This document shows, piece after piece, positions 10,491 through 23,452 of a DNA stretch of 64,000 bases (its first letter is position 1; the number at the start of each line of letters is the position of its first letter). The notes beneath the pieces were generated by a model that was not told the origin of the DNA, made no database searches, and saw only the letters and a list, made by a program, of their open reading frames with translations. Source of the stretch: Rhizoclosmatium globosum (Eukaryota; Chytridiomycota; Chytridiomycetes; Chytridiales; Chytriomycetaceae); assembly GCA_002104985.1 (NCBI GenBank), contig MCGO01000009.1, forward strand, positions 248,001 to 312,000, in the 5' to 3' direction. A program made the translations under genes and the position numbers.

Positions 10491-13400
10491 ATGGGAGTCA
10501 AGGGACTGTGGCAGCTCCTTGAATCCTCGAGCGAGACCGTTCCCCTTGAAACGCTGTGTGGCAAAGTAGTCGCTGTTGATGCATCGATTTGGCTGTTCCA
10601 GTTTGTGAAGGCGCTTCGAGACGCCGATGGAAACGCGGTTCGTGGCGGACACGTCAAAGGCTTCTTTTCGCGGATTTGCAAACTACTTTTTGTTGGAGTG
10701 AAGCCAGGTGCGTTTGTTTGTTAGGTGGTTCTAGGTTGTGTTCGGTGGTTGTCCTAGGACTCGTTGCTACCTCCTAGGGTCCTCGTCTTAAACCACCAAA
10801 AACAACTCAGTGTTTGTCTTCGATGGCGCAACTCCAATGCTCAAACGCGCAACGGTCCGAAAGCGACGCGAACGCAAGTCCGATGCCTCGTCGTCCGTCG
10901 AACGAACCGCGGAGAAACTGCTTCAGCAACAGCTCCGACTTCGCGCTTTGACCGCGGCTTCAAAGCCATCAAAGAATGATGACAAATCAATGTCGGTCAC
11001 GGATGGCGCTAATTACTTGGATTGGATGCGGCCTTGGATGCTTCGAGATCGGCAACTTCGCTCAAACGGGCTCCTCCTTCATCAGGCTCTCAGCTGCAAC
11101 AACCCAACAACCCAACAACCCCCTGCAAAGAAACACAAACTGGATCCATCGATGCTTACCTTCTCCCTCCCCAACTGCATCCCCTCCAAACTACTTCTTC
11201 AACAGACTCTCGTCTTCTGGATCCAACAGATCTCAGCCATTTCGTGCACACTCACCTTCCTTCTCTTCTCACTGATGTCGAATCAAAGGAACTGGCTGGT
11301 CTGAGCCAGGACTTGCAATACCAAATCATTTTGAATCTAAAGACAAAGAGTCGTGAAGCGAATGCAGGACGAGTCATGGAATTATGGAATGTGCAACAGA
11401 AGGAAGGTGAATATCTCTTTTTATTTGTATGTGGTGGGACCAGTGGATTATCTCTGATTCTCCAACTTCAAAAAAACAGGTGTCAAAGCGTTCAGTCAAA
11501 TGCAGATTGATGGTTTGGTTCGACGTAATGCTCTTACAGAGAAATTACATTCTGTTGCGAAAGGTGAATCCATGGTGACGGAAGGAGTTGTTGGAGGAAC
11601 AACTGCCCGACGAATGGCTGGAGTCCGGGGACGCGAATACGTTCTAGTCAAAGACGAAAAGTTGGGAGGCGGCTTTGTCATGAAAAGTTCGGGGAGTGTG
11701 AAAGAAGAGAAGGAGAGAATCAAACTACAACAGAACGTTGTGAAGCAAGAAACGCTTGATCGATCAAGTGAACGGAAATGATCCTTTGAATCTCGACAAG
11801 TATCGAAGAATGGCGACTATGCAACCATTGTCGCTGAGGGGTATTCTGGAGAATGACTCAATCGATGCCGAAGATTTGCTGGCGGATGATGATGTGCTGT
11901 TCAATGATGACCATGAGTATAACCAATCAGGCATTATGATTGAGATACCAGACTCTGGTTCCGCATCTGTTCTACCGACTATCACTGAAGAAGATGATGC
12001 TCCGTTGTTTTCGGATGACGATGACGAAATTCCTTCCGTTCCTCGACGAATAGTACCCATCAGCAGTACCATGTCTGACTCTGAATCCGAAGACGAAGTC
12101 TTTGAAGAAATTCCGGTGCCTGAATCCAATGTAGTTGGGGAAGTTGAAGTGTTGGAAGACGCAACACAAGAATCAATCGATCGTGACGAAATATTTGAAG
12201 CAATTCCCACTAAAGCGGATTCAAGTTTGTCGTCGACGGTCGAGCCAGCAGTCATTAACTTGAACAAAGACGACGAAGCACTGTTCAGCGACTCTGATGA
12301 AGACTTCCATCCAAACACGAAACGATCGAAAACTCAGCAAAAGCCTTCAGTCCAACCGATCGAAGTAATAGATGAATGGGAAGACGTGATTGTCAATGAA
12401 AGGGACACTGTGAAACCAAAAGTCATGATCCAAGAAACCAACGGCAACACCCACGTATCTGACGAAATGAGTGCCAACGATATATGGAAAATGTTTCAGG
12501 AAAGTGGAACGCTGAATCAACATCGGGGATGGACGTGTTAGCTGGAATCGCGAACGGGGCTGTTGCAGATGACATGTCTCCTGAAGAAGTGATGCGACTG
12601 TTTGAACGTGCTTCAGAAAAACCAGCGGCGAATTTGGATATACTGGCGCGGACTGCTTCTGGCGCTGTTCCAGATGAATTGGGGCTTCTGAAGTGATGAG
12701 ACTGTTTGCGGAGCAGGAAGCTTTTGGACCTCAGCCGGAACATCCTGTAAACCAAGTTTCGTCGAATGCTAGAGTAACTGCGTCGAGCAGTTTTGTGTCG
12801 GATGAAACTTCAGTTCAACAAGTGATGGATTTGTTCAAGCAGCAGGAATCGGAACTGAAAGGATCTTCGTCAACTTTAAAGAGGCAGCAGATGTGACACC
12901 GAGTATTGCTCGGTTGTTGAAGAAAGCAGGCGTTACTTGTAAACTTGGTTGACCCGTCAAATGGACCCACGTATCTCTTGCATAACTGGAAAACCCTGAT
13001 TCCATCGTATCTGTCACCATGTACCTGACGCTATTTCTTTGCTGGAGAACGCGCATTTATGTGAAATCGAGGAACTGAAATCACAGCTTCATGGGCTCGA
13101 ACGGCGTCTTGGGAAACTGGCGGATACAGGCCTCGGCGCGGAAAAGAAAACTGCTGTTGAAATTGTTCATAGAGCTTTGGAGGAGGTGTTGGGGATGCGA
13201 GAGAGTATGGCTTTGGCGGAAGCGTTGCAGCGGGAAGCTGAAGAAGAGGCTGAGGTTGTGGAGAACATTGCAAATAATTATGAAGTTACACAGGTTGAGG
13301 AAGCGGAGAAGGTAGTGCGAATACGGTCGCCTTCTCCAACTCCGTCTGATGCAGGCTCTGATCATTCCGCGCATTCACTGCAAGAGCGGATACGAAAAAT

Positions 13401-14791
13401 GGAAAACGGTGATGTTGAAGAACCTGAGGACGAAAATCTTGTGTATGAGGATGCTGAAGACTTGACGGATATTCCGCAAGCAAGTGAACATGAAGATCGA
13501 GAGTTTCTTGAATTTCTTGCAAAGAGTCGCGAAATGGATCGAAGTGGGATGCAAAACGATGTGCAAGCAAATATTGATAAGTTAATGTCACAGAACCGTA
13601 AAGAGAAACGAGATTCAGCGACGATTTCAAGTGATATGATTCGCGAGTGTCAGGTTTGATTTGTTGTGAAAGTTGCTGTGGAATCTGATGTTTATTAGGA
13701 CCTTCTTCGTCTCTTTGGAATACCGTACATTATCGCCCCAATGGAAGCTGAATCTCAATGCGCGTTTCTCGCAACATCTGGTCTTGTCGATGGAATCATC
13801 ACCGACGATTCCGACGTGTTCTTGTTTGGTGGATCCAACGTCTACAAAAACATGTTCAACTCAAACAAGTTTGTCGAATGTTATACCCAAGACCGGATTC
13901 ACGCCAACTTGGGAGCTGAACGAAAGCATTTGATTCTACTCGCGTATTTGTTGGGCAGTGATTACACTGAGGGCATTGACGGTATTGGTGTTGTATCTGG
14001 AATGGAGATTATGAATGAGTTTTGTATTGGGAAGGATGCTGGTGGAGATGGAAGTGTAGAGGCATATTTGGATGGACTGAAGGAGTTTCGTGAGTGGGTT
14101 ATTTCGGTTCAGCGAGGGTTGGAGAAGGAAAAGGAGGTGTCAAGTATTCGAAGGAAGCTTGTGAGTTATAAGGTTTTGAGATTTTAACTCAAACACAACG
14201 TTGTAGAAATCAAAAGCCAAGAATATCGAACTACCTCTTGGGTTTCCCGACGCACGTATATTTTCAGCATATTTTAGACCGGAAGTGAATGAGAGTATGG
14301 AGCCGTTTAAATGGGGTTCGCCTGATATTGAGGTATAATGATCTAACAGCATAATATAAATTTATTAATGAATGATTTTTTACAGGGAATTCGTAGGTTC
14401 TTGGATGATAAAGCTGGATATTCAGATCGTAAAACAAACGAAGTCTTGATTCCCGTGATTCATGAAATGGTATGCTGCACTTTATTTCTTTTACATTCTT
14501 ACTGTCTCTCAGGATAAACGGCTCTATGGTCCTGTTCAAACGCGCATAGATCAGTTTTTCACATTGGGTCCATCGCCAACCAAAATCGTGTCAAAGCGAC
14601 TCCAGACTTCGATTCAAACATTGAAAGGAATTCCAGTCTCGATTGCACCTCGAGGTCGAGGAGGAAAAAAGAAGAGCGGCAATGTGCGTAAACAACCTGT
14701 GAACCTGAAGCCTATTTTGGGAGTCAAGCGAAAAACGGTGACCAAGCCAAGTGAAGATAGTGATGATGGCTCGTCGTCCTCTTCAAATTAA
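10491..14791 (+). CDS. RAD2: XPG/Rad2/ERCC5-type structure-specific endonuclease (3' incision in nucleotide excision repair)
   Basis: Begins with the family N-terminus [12 protein letters not shown]-domain: [16 protein letters not shown], then, across the intron 10708-10810, [13 protein letters not shown] (metal-binding Asp residues). A long acidic spacer follows. The I-domain starts at 13699 ([20 protein letters not shown]) with DDSDVFLFG and a helix-hairpin-helix region ([12 protein letters not shown]). The C-terminus has a PCNA-binding-type QTRIDQFF near 14540. Verified introns: 11408-11479, 13654-13698, 14161-14206, 14333-14385, 14470-14512. The separation of N and I domains by a long spacer is typical of XPG, not FEN1. 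The reading frame breaks near 11010, 11750, 12510, 12670, 12880 and 13020, all in the spacer; conserved domains are intact, so assembly indels are likely. The spacer holds repeated VMRLF motifs (see findings). Confidence 0.9.
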
Positions 14792-14845
14792 AACACGGAT
14801 ACTTTATTTCTTTGTACTTATATGATCCCCCAATTAAATCAATCT

Positions 14846-17800
14846 TCAGCTGGAAACTTTCCCTTGTCGTAACGATTTTCCAATAAGGACTTGGGTGTTC
14901 ATGGCGAGCTTTGGCTCCGCTGGTTTGACTTCCGGGACCGCTTTCGATTGGGGTTTAAACAGAGTTAGCTCGTTTGCAGAAATGTCAGTGTAAACTTTCT
15001 GATGTGCCTGAATTTGTAGGGTTACTTTCTTGACCTTATGATTTGAAACTCACGTTATTTCCAGCCGCTGCTGCTGCTGCATGGGTTGGATTTGACGTTT
15101 GATATACGATCGGCTTCGAGGATGGATCCCATTGCGTTTTAGCTGGTTCTTTGTAAGTCTTGCCAGAGCTAGACTGGCATCGTCCATTTTCTTGTAGAGA
15201 CTCGTCTAAAGCAGATTTAGCGAAATAACACGTACAATGAGAACAGATAATCGAACCTTCTGCCATGGTCCAGGAACCGCATCAACTTCGGGAGCGTTGT
15301 GTTGATTGTATTGCCCGTTTGGTAGAATTCGGAAGTCTCCTGTCGCGAAAGCTCGAGAAAGCGTCTTGAATTTGCGGAGATATCTGTTTGGGATTAGGGA
15401 ACGCTCAGAACGGAGAAGGTAGTTTACAGATTTCCGCGCTCTAATTCAAGTTTTCGGTCGCCTACTTCATCGGGCACATTCTCTGCCTTGTCCTATTGTT
15501 CTCAAGTGTTATTTTAGGCTGGGATATGGAACTTACATCTTTGTCTGGGATTACACTCTTTAAGAGACTCGGCTTGACGAAACTCTTTGCCATAAAAGCG
15601 TTCGCGGTTCTGTCGATATTATTACCAGTTATAAATGGCGTGAAGTCTTACTCTGGTCTCTTTTCGGCACTTCCTGGCTCTATGTTTATAGTTAGAACTG
15701 ATAACACCACAATAGCCTCACCATTCAGTTTCGGCAGCCTCTTGGCTCTCTCCTTCTTATTAATCCTTGCGCGACTCAACAAAAACTCTTCAAAAGTATT
15801 CGTCATGGACAAATACTCCTCTGTCCTTCTTGCAACCTCCTTCTCCATGAAATCTGCAAACTTCTCTCGTTCCTTCAGTCTCTTAACAAGTACTTGGTTT
15901 TCAGCGATAAGAGAATCGTAGCGAATAGAGAGTTGCTCGAATTCAACGTGCAAGTCAGTTGTTTCACGCGTGATTCTTTTGATCATGTTTTCGATAGAGT
16001 TTCCACCTTCTCCCTTTGCGTTCAAGTTGAGTCGGATAACTTTGTGACGTAGATGCTCTTTTTCATGTCCGAGGGCCAAGATTTGTGCATGGCATTCAGC
16101 CAATTTACCCTGTCAACGCGACCATCAAATTTGGCTCAAAATATATAGTTCTTCATACCTCATACTCTGTCTCCAATTTGAGTCTTTGTTCTTCGCGGTC
16201 GTTGATGATTTTAATCTTTGCCTCAATTGTTCCCATCAGTTCCCTGATTCTCATTTCAAGCGTTTTCAAATGCGCCTGCAGCTTTTCACATTTAGATTCA
16301 AGGGAGACGTTTTGACGTTGGAGAAGAGAAATGAGGTTCTTCTGCTCTGATTCCTGGTCGGATTTGACCATTTCAATCTCTCTTGCGTGGTCTTTTCGAA
16401 GGTTTTCAATATCCTAAGCCAGATGTTAGAGCGTTTTTACACTTTTAGCAGTGTATGTACCAATTCATGTTTCTGCATCAAAGTTTGCAAGTCAGATCCT
16501 TCAATCAGATTCATGATCTTGGCATCTTTTGAAACCATCATGTCTGCATAAAACTTGTCTTTCGCTTGAATCACATACATGATTTCTTGTTCGTATTTCA
16601 TGGCTTGAATGGACAACTCTTCTTCCAGTTTTGAGATTTCTCCACTGAACATATACTCAGTCGCGGAGCGATACTCTTCAAATTGAGCTTGCATTGCGTG
16701 TAGCAAAGTCTATTTCGTTGTTACTGCTGATTAGAGTGAAATGATATCACTCACTCCATAGTCCCCGGATAACCGCTTCTTCTCTTCGTAATGGTTCAGC
16801 TTCATCCCTTCAAATGCAGATTTAAGCTCATTATACTCATTCAACTGGCTTGTTCTGAATGACTCCGTCTCCAGCTTGGTAATTTCAATGAACTCTTCAT
16901 ATTCCTTCCTGATTCCTTCAATCAGCGCTTCAACGCCCTGTAGTTGGTTTTGGAGTTCGTTGTTTTTTCGATCTGCATCTGTCGCGATTTCTATGGCTTG
17001 CTTTTTCATATTGCTGATGATTCCATCTTTGATTTCGATTTCAATCTTGAGTTCTGAAGCGTCGACTGGTGTCTTTTCTTCCATCTCTATAATATTTTAA
17101 GCCAGATGATAAAGTTTTAAAGCTACGTTACTTGATTGCAATGCTTCAAGTTCCTTCATTGCGTTGGTTTTGAAGTTTCTTAGTTCATTGGTTTCGATCT
17201 TTTGCTCCGCGATATCCTTTCGCAAGTTAGCTATAGAAACTGTTATTATAGTATCTGGATGAAAGATTCCGAACCAGCAACGGCCATTTGATCCTCCAAG
17301 GAGGTTTTAAGATTATTATAGTCTTCGGTGAGCAGCTTCAGCTCATTCGATTTTCGTTCCAAAGCAAATAAAGCCGATTCAAGCTCTTTCGTTGTTACGT
17401 GAGGAGCCGGCGCTGTCGTTGGCGGCGGAGGAGCCTTGAAGATTCTTAGACGCGAACACTTCAATGTCAAAGAAGCTTACGGATTCAGGAGTCCCTTTAA
17501 CAGGTCTTTTAGATGATGTGGTTGTCTATCGAGCATAGTTAGATGGTAGGGTTGGTAATATCGGAGTACCTGTGGCCTTGATCCCGTTGCTGCCGTTGAA
17601 GATCGATCTGGAGTAGAACTGACAGGCGCTCCTGTCGCAAGCTCAACCTTGAGCTTTAGCTGTCTGATTTCTTCCTCGGCAGCTTCATTTTGAATGGTTT
17701 TGTTGTAGAGCTGGAATCATCACTGTCAATCGACACGAAAACAAGCGTTACAGTACCTCTCTTTGCGCCGTGTTAAACTTGAGTCGAAGTTCGTTATTCT

Positions 17801-17920
17801 CCCGGAATAACAGGTGCAAGAAGTCAGAATCTTCCTTCTCCATTTGTGTTTTCAACACGTAAATCTGTCTCAACAATATAATTAGCGTCAATTTATTCAA
17901 CAATTCTTCAAGTACTTAAT
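14846..17920 (-). CDS. Long coiled-coil protein, many small exons (possibly ciliary or centrosomal)
   Basis: At least nine minus-strand exons split by introns of about 45-65 nt encode heptad-rich helix: FLHLLFRENNELRLKFNTAQ near 17800, ELESALFALERKSNELKLL near 17350, further blocks at 17084-16760, 16706-16450, 16371-16160 and 16103-15680. Near 15750 is an ERLK-type helix followed by ADFMEKEVARRTEEYLSMT. The C-terminus is not coiled coil (FRILPNGQYNQHNAPEVDAV near 15320, then a Ser/Lys/Pro-rich tail ending at 14846). The last two exons (15298 downward) could instead be a separate gene of about 107 aa starting at 15266, because the join at 15250 needs one extra base. No family was recognised. 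A ciliary or basal-body role is only a guess from the flagellated host and the coiled-coil architecture. Confidence 0.6.
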
Positions 17921-17934
17921 GAGACAAAAACTTG

Positions 17935-18986
17935 CTATGTTCGATAAAATACTCAAATATTTGGTCTCTCTTTCGACTTCGACATCAAAGGATTCTCCGC
18001 CAACAACTCTGCCATGTAACTCTTGTCCTTCAACACCGCTCGAACATCAATTCCGCCTGTTTTGAGCTTTGGAGCTCGTTTCCAGATATGTGGAGGAATC
18101 CAACGCCTTCATTGAAAAACAGTTCAAGTTCTGGGGCTTATTCACTATTGCCAAGTAGAAGAGAAAGAAGTTTTTGGAAGCGAAAGTGAGTGCTTTGGAC
18201 TGATGACGCAAAAATGAACTCAAGACGTCCACAGTTCCAAATGCAACAAGCCAGATAATCACAGTTCTCAAAAGGGTTTCGGTAAATGGAAACAAAGGAA
18301 ATATTAAATCAGCTAGATTTAGTTGACTATTTGGAGAATGAGGCCGTCGCATAATTAATTGAGTCGGATAATGTTTGTGATGAGAATTCTGAGCGTTCAA
18401 GATACAGCGAAGGATACAATTGTCATAAATGGTCCAATTGAATTCATGGATACAAATGCTTTGGTGGTTGGAGTAACCAGTTCTGCTGCGCCTCAGAAAA
18501 GTTGTTCGACACAGCCCAAAGAAGCGCGCGCGTCAAAACATTAACATCGGTCCAAGAGTTCCGAGAATTGAGAATCTTGATAAAAGCAATAGATTGAAGT
18601 CGGCTGGGCGCTGCGGGGATGGTCATGGATTCCTTCCATGAACGGTGATAAAGATATGCTTTTACTCCATACGGGAGCCGATCAAAGACTTTCAGTCTAC
18701 TCAATTCTTTCATGAAGCTGAGCGAGGTTGTGGCAGAAGAGCAAACAGACTTCAAGTAGGATTCAATGACAGTTGGGCGGGATTGAAGACAACAGTGCCG
18801 GCAGAGCACAACACTCCATGTTTTCATGTTCGTAAGACTGAATCTGCAAGTTATCATGCATTGAATCTCACGCGGTAGATCGAGCAAAGCATGAGACTGT
18901 AATGGGTCAAATAATTCGTAACAGTACGGAATCTCGGCTTGCCCACGGCGACTCTTTTTGGATCTTGAAGATGACTTCTTTGTCAT
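17935..18986 (-). CDS. Unidentified gene or decayed gene, minus strand
   Basis: From an ATG at 18984-18986 a frame of 181 codons starts with a basic MTKKSSSRSKKSRRG, then SHALLDLPREIQCMI, which resembles the start of an F-box. Further coding-like pieces follow downstream in different frames (a KLLSLLL helix near 18150, and a DVRAVLKDKSYMAELLAENP segment near 18020 ending at about 17935). The pieces cannot be joined without frame changes. Neither ankyrin repeats nor any catalytic domain is certain. It sits directly after the methyltransferase gene on the same strand with about 70 bp between them. Treat as hypothetical. Confidence 0.35.
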
Positions 18987-19055
18987 ATGAATCTTCGAAT
19001 GGTTTAAGAATGGTGTATGGAGGTTTCGTTTTTCAGAAAGTTTCAAAATTGCATA

Positions 19056-20119
19056 TCATTTTATCCACGATATTCTGACCCGAATTGGATAGTCCTTATC
19101 AGGGTTATACTCGTTCGATATTTGTACACTTCGTAAATGAAGCTGCCAAACGACGTCGTCGTAATTCTCCACTAAATCAGCCGACAACTTCTGCCCTCCT
19201 AACATCTCACAATGGTTGGATTGCAACATCCCAAGAAATTTATCCAAGTATCTCCACGACGAGGACAGAAAAGATACGCGACTCCGTCAGGATATCGGAC
19301 TGAGCTATGAAGAGTTGAAACAAGGTCCCATGTGATTCGCGACCAAACGTGCAGTCTGCCCCCAGGACAATATCAAATGACTCCGTAAGATTCTTCCCCC
19401 AAGCAATTGTTCACCGAAATGTCCAGAAAATCGTTGAACAAACTCTATTCCTCGCTAAGTTTTGACTGCACGACGCGACACTGTCAGGATTCCCATCAGT
19501 TATTTTTACACGGTTTGGTGATGCAATAAGCGCTGCTGTCAGCCCCGCTAGTCCTGTCACACCCGCTCCTATTTCCAGTATCGATTTGCTTCTGTATCAC
19601 AACTTAAGGCTCAAACGAAAATCAAGAAATCGATTACCTGAAGATATTGATATTCTTGGAAATCCAAAAGGCCATCGCCAGCTCAGAGTTCCATATCCGA
19701 ACGTTGCCTGTATTCAAAAAACCCGAAAAGGGAGAGAATAGATTTGCATGATCTAGAGCTCGAATTGGTAACTATGTGAATTAGTATTTTGGCTTTAGAA
19801 CTGTTCGAAGCAGGACTCACATGAAGTTGAGACGAGTCTTGTTATCTGTGCTGTCAACCTCAAATTGAATGGTTTGAAGCCTCGTTGACGAGCCGTCTTC
19901 ATTATCGATAGTTTCAATTGGACCAAATGATCCACTCATAAGCGATGCGAAAGACTCCAGCTGCTTTCCCGATGGGGCTTTAGTCAAAAGAGCCTGACGA
20001 AGTTGTTTCCATCTCTTTGTGACCTGAAACGACATCAGTACTATCATTAATAGCCATAGAAGCTTTACCATTCGCTCTCCTTCGACCTTGGACGCTTCAG
20101 CTTGGATAGCTCCTTGCAT
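19056..20119 (-). CDS. Calmodulin-lysine N-methyltransferase-like protein (METTL/PF10294 family)
   Basis: Start ATG at 20117-20119. After a basic N-terminal region and two introns (one of 45 nt near 20025-20069) comes a segment typical of protein-lysine methyltransferases: WNSELAMAFWISKN, then the SAM-binding motif I SILEIGAGVTGLAG, then KITDGNPDSV (acidic end of strand 2), GADCTFGRE (motif near the catalytic site), and LFCPRRGDTW with ENYDDVVWQ near the end. Order and spacing fit CAMKMT, which trimethylates a lysine of calmodulin. CAMKMT rather than another METTL is a judgement from TDGN, the CPRRG block and the NYDD...W tail. Frame breaks near 19470 and 19260 look like indels. Head to head with the WD40 gene, only 32 bp between start codons. 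Confidence 0.72.
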
Positions 20120-20151
20120 CTTTACAAGACAATTTCAAACATCAACCAAAA
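20120..20151. promoter_or_regulatory. Minimal bidirectional promoter interval
   Basis: Only 32 bp separate the divergent ATGs at 20119 (minus) and 20152 (plus), so core promoter elements must lie within the opposite gene's 5' region or its first exon. No TATA box is visible. Confidence 0.45.
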
Positions 20152-23100
20152 ATGACATCGCTTTATCCAGCCAACAACAACAACCAATCGTACAATCAAT
20201 ACGGGGATCCAATTCCAACTATTCATGGTTTGGATCAACTTGGGAGGGTTTCACGTCCACTGATCAGTTAAACCAGCAACTGATGCTTCAACGGATGGCC
20301 AACACGTCATTATTGCGAAACGACGCGTCGTTAAAGTGCACCTGAAACAATGTCTCGCTATTGATGTTCCCATTGCTGCGTTCCATATTCATAAACAGAG
20401 TGGGCTGTTGGTCGTCGCGAGTGGAAAAGTCCTGTACCTGTTTGATCTGGAGCGGTTGGGTTTCCTACAGAAGGTGAGGAATAGCGTGAGATTAAAACTC
20501 ACCGTTTTTAGTATGGTCGCACGAATGGAAGTATTCATAGAGGTTCGACTTCAATACTACGTCAATAAAACCTCCTGACGATTTATTTAGAAAACATTCT
20601 CGATGTGAAGTTCGATTACACAGCTACAAGAATGGTATCGGCAGGAGAAGACAAGCGAATTGTGATTTGGAATGTGAAAGACGTGAAATCTGAAAAGTGA
20701 GGTTCGTTCTTTGATTGAAACCGAATGGCTAAATATGTGTAGAATCCTTGAGGGACATCAAGGAAAAGTATTTCAAGTCGAGTTTACGCGTGAGGGAGAA
20801 AATATCATATCGTGTTCTGACGACGGACGTGTGTTTGTGTGGGAATGGAGAACTGGTGCTATTTTACTTTCGTATTTGCGACATCCGGCTGCAGTACGCT
20901 CTATTGCATTTTTTCCGGACAGGCCTGATAAAATCGTTGTCGGACGAAGTGATGGTGCTATCGCCATCTGGGATTTGACGGTTCGAGGTATTATTGACAC
21001 GATCGAACCTGATCCGGATTGGCTGCGCGATGGAGAAGAGCATAGTTTAGTTGGATGGCATGGGATTCACAAACACCACAGCGGTTAGTGCTATTTCAGT
21101 ATCAGCTTTATTTATTTTAACAGGTGCAATTATGGCTCTTGCTGTATCTCCTAACGGAAGATACATGGCTTCAGCAGCAACTGATCACACCACAAAGTTA
21201 TGGGGTGTCGTTTCTTACATGAAAGACGTCGACGTTGTTCAGGCAGAGCTGAGAGAAGCCAACCAGAAATCCCGACAGTTGGACAAATACATTGACGTTC
21301 TTGACGAAAAATATGACGTACAAATTAAAATGCAAGAGTTTGTGGGATTACGTGTTGGCGAAGTCCCGATTCCAACAGGATATCATTCGGACCTTATATT
21401 CACGTTCAGACACGACTCGACTGTTCTGTCAGTTGCTTTCAATCCCGCCTCTGAGTATGTTGAATATCATACTTGTTGAATCTGATTTGTTTCTTAAGCA
21501 TATGTATTACTGGATCCATGGATTCAACTTGTCGCCTCTGGTCTTGCAGACGCGGAGACCTGCTCTTTCAAATTAACGTCCCTGCACCGGTTTCGTCTGT
21601 AATTTCGAGTATGGATTCAGAAGAAATGTACCTTGTCTGTCAAAATCGAGTTTTGGTAATCTAGTCTCAATATCAATAGACGATTGGACTCACTTTTACG
21701 TTTGTATATTCTATAGATATTTGGATATCAGGCGAGTGCTAAAGAGGAAGAATTACCTGAATCCTGGAGAATATCAGCAGACGCCTTCTATTCAGGAGAC
21801 AATACGCGTGCCAAAAACGTTCGTACAAAAATTTGAAAATTTACGGCCTCTGATACATCAATAGACTCCCGATACACGTGTTTACGTCGACAGCGATGAA
21901 GAAGATTTGGATCAAATGGATCCAGAAAAGCTGGCCGCCAAGAAAGCAAGTGAGTAGCAGAAACATCCAAAATGCAGGAGCTAACTCTTTCTTTTCGTAA
22001 GATATGACCATATCCGAATTGAAGCAACTGATTTCGCATGGACTTGTATTGCCCAGTTTCTTGGATACTCTCCTAGCACAGTTCCCCGATGTTGATGCGG
22101 AGAGACTCATCTATTTGATGAAAAAGGTTTTGGATGAATTTCGCATGCATTTGAAGCTAACCTAACTTAACAACATAGTACAAACTCCATCCTCGTCAAC
22201 TCCTTCAACTCCTTGTGAATTCGAAATATCACCCACGCGATATCTTGATGGCACTTTCGGGAAAAGTGGACACTGGAAAGCTCTATGAGTTGGCTCTTTC
22301 TGTGAGTCAAGACAAATGTTACAGTAACTGATAAATAACGAAAGGGAAATCCAATTTCATCACTGATGGCTAAACTCGGATACAAACCTTACGACGAAAA
22401 CAACGATAAAAATGGTATCTTTGTCGTCATTGCCTTCAGAATGTCTAACTCAGTATTAAGCTCAAATCTTCCTCCATTATCGTGACTTTGCTCCAGAGCT
22501 TTGTGAGTCTCGCTCTAATCTTTGAATGAATGACGTGATTTAATTTGTGGTACAGACATGGAACGACCTCCTAAGCCTGGCTTCAATGATAAAGTCAGAG
22601 GGACAACACCTTTCTCGCCTTCGGACAAGAGGCTCGCCGCAACTCATACGACACTGACGAATACAGACGTCAGTCTTTACGTGATCAGTTGTACTATACT
22701 GGAGCTCAAGGAGAACGCTACCGTGGCGAACTGCAAGGACCAAAATACCAGCGCCACACTCCAACTGGAGACTTACTCCATTTCATTCCAAGTATTCAAT
22801 TGAAGCTGCTTAAAGGTGATTTCAGTCAGTACAGCGCCGATTTTCTAGCTAAACTGCGTTCTCCCTTTAGACTTGCAAGCTCATCGTGAAGTCAAACCCA
22901 TCTTCTTGCGTCAAATTCTCATGGAGACTCCGAAGCAGCCAAACTTTTCTCCCGAGTACAAGATTAGAGATACGACTGTGAGTTGTTTGGTGTGGATAAC
23001 TGCGGTTTCTGAAGTATTCATGCAGCCTTGGGTACCTGGAAGAGGCCCTGTCTCGCGTGAAGGAGTGCGGTTCAATGAAGCGTAAGCGATGTAAGTGTAG

Positions 23101-23452
23101 ACAGAATCTGACAGCCTCACAGTATTCCATCAACGCGCCATGGGCCCATAATGCCTCTCAACAGTTATGCATGCAACTACTCCAGGAAAAGAGACGCACA
23201 GGTCCAGCTCCCGTTCCATTGCACGGAAAGGGGGAAATACAAGGAACAAGTTCCAAGACCATCTTTAATCCTGACAGGTATGTTCCATATCTAGAATACA
23301 TATGGGATTGACTCAGCTCGTCGAAAAGATACCTGAAAACGATGGGAATGAATGTAAAGTGGGCCATGCCAAGCCAACGACGAGGAACAAACAACAATAA
23401 TGGAACATTCTATGGAGGCAAGGACGCGGTCAAGTGGAGATTGGCGGTGTGA
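20152..23452 (+). CDS. WD40-repeat protein with an unrecognised C-terminal half
   Basis: ATG at 20152 follows the pattern MTSLYPANNNNQ. WD40 blades are clear: LVVASGKVLYLFDL, AGEDKRIVIWNVKD, ILEGHQGKVFQVEFTREG, SCSDDGRVFVWEWRTG, VGRSDGAIAIWDL, LAVSPNGRYMASAATDHTTK and TGSMDSTCRLWSCRRG, with a short helical insertion near 21240. About 14 small exons are needed. After 21850 the protein has an acidic linker (DSDEEDLDQMDPEK), a helical segment with repeated leucines (LPSFLDTLLAQFPDVDAERL), NPISSLMAKLGYKPYDEN, then PPKPGFNDKVRG and an Arg/Gly/Tyr-rich region, ending at 23450-23452. I do not recognise the C-terminal half. Frame breaks near 20260 and 22670 look like indels. Function unknown; a scaffold role is expected for the propeller. 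Confidence 0.72.

Noticed and set aside
11764..12318. 184-codon Ser-rich minus-strand frame
   Set aside because: Antisense of the acidic XPG spacer (Asp/Glu codons read as Ser/Ile on the other strand).
10491..14791. FEN1 or EXO1 instead of XPG
   Set aside because: N and I nuclease domains are separated by a spacer of well over 700 residues and the [14 protein letters not shown] block after the N region is characteristic of Rad2/XPG.
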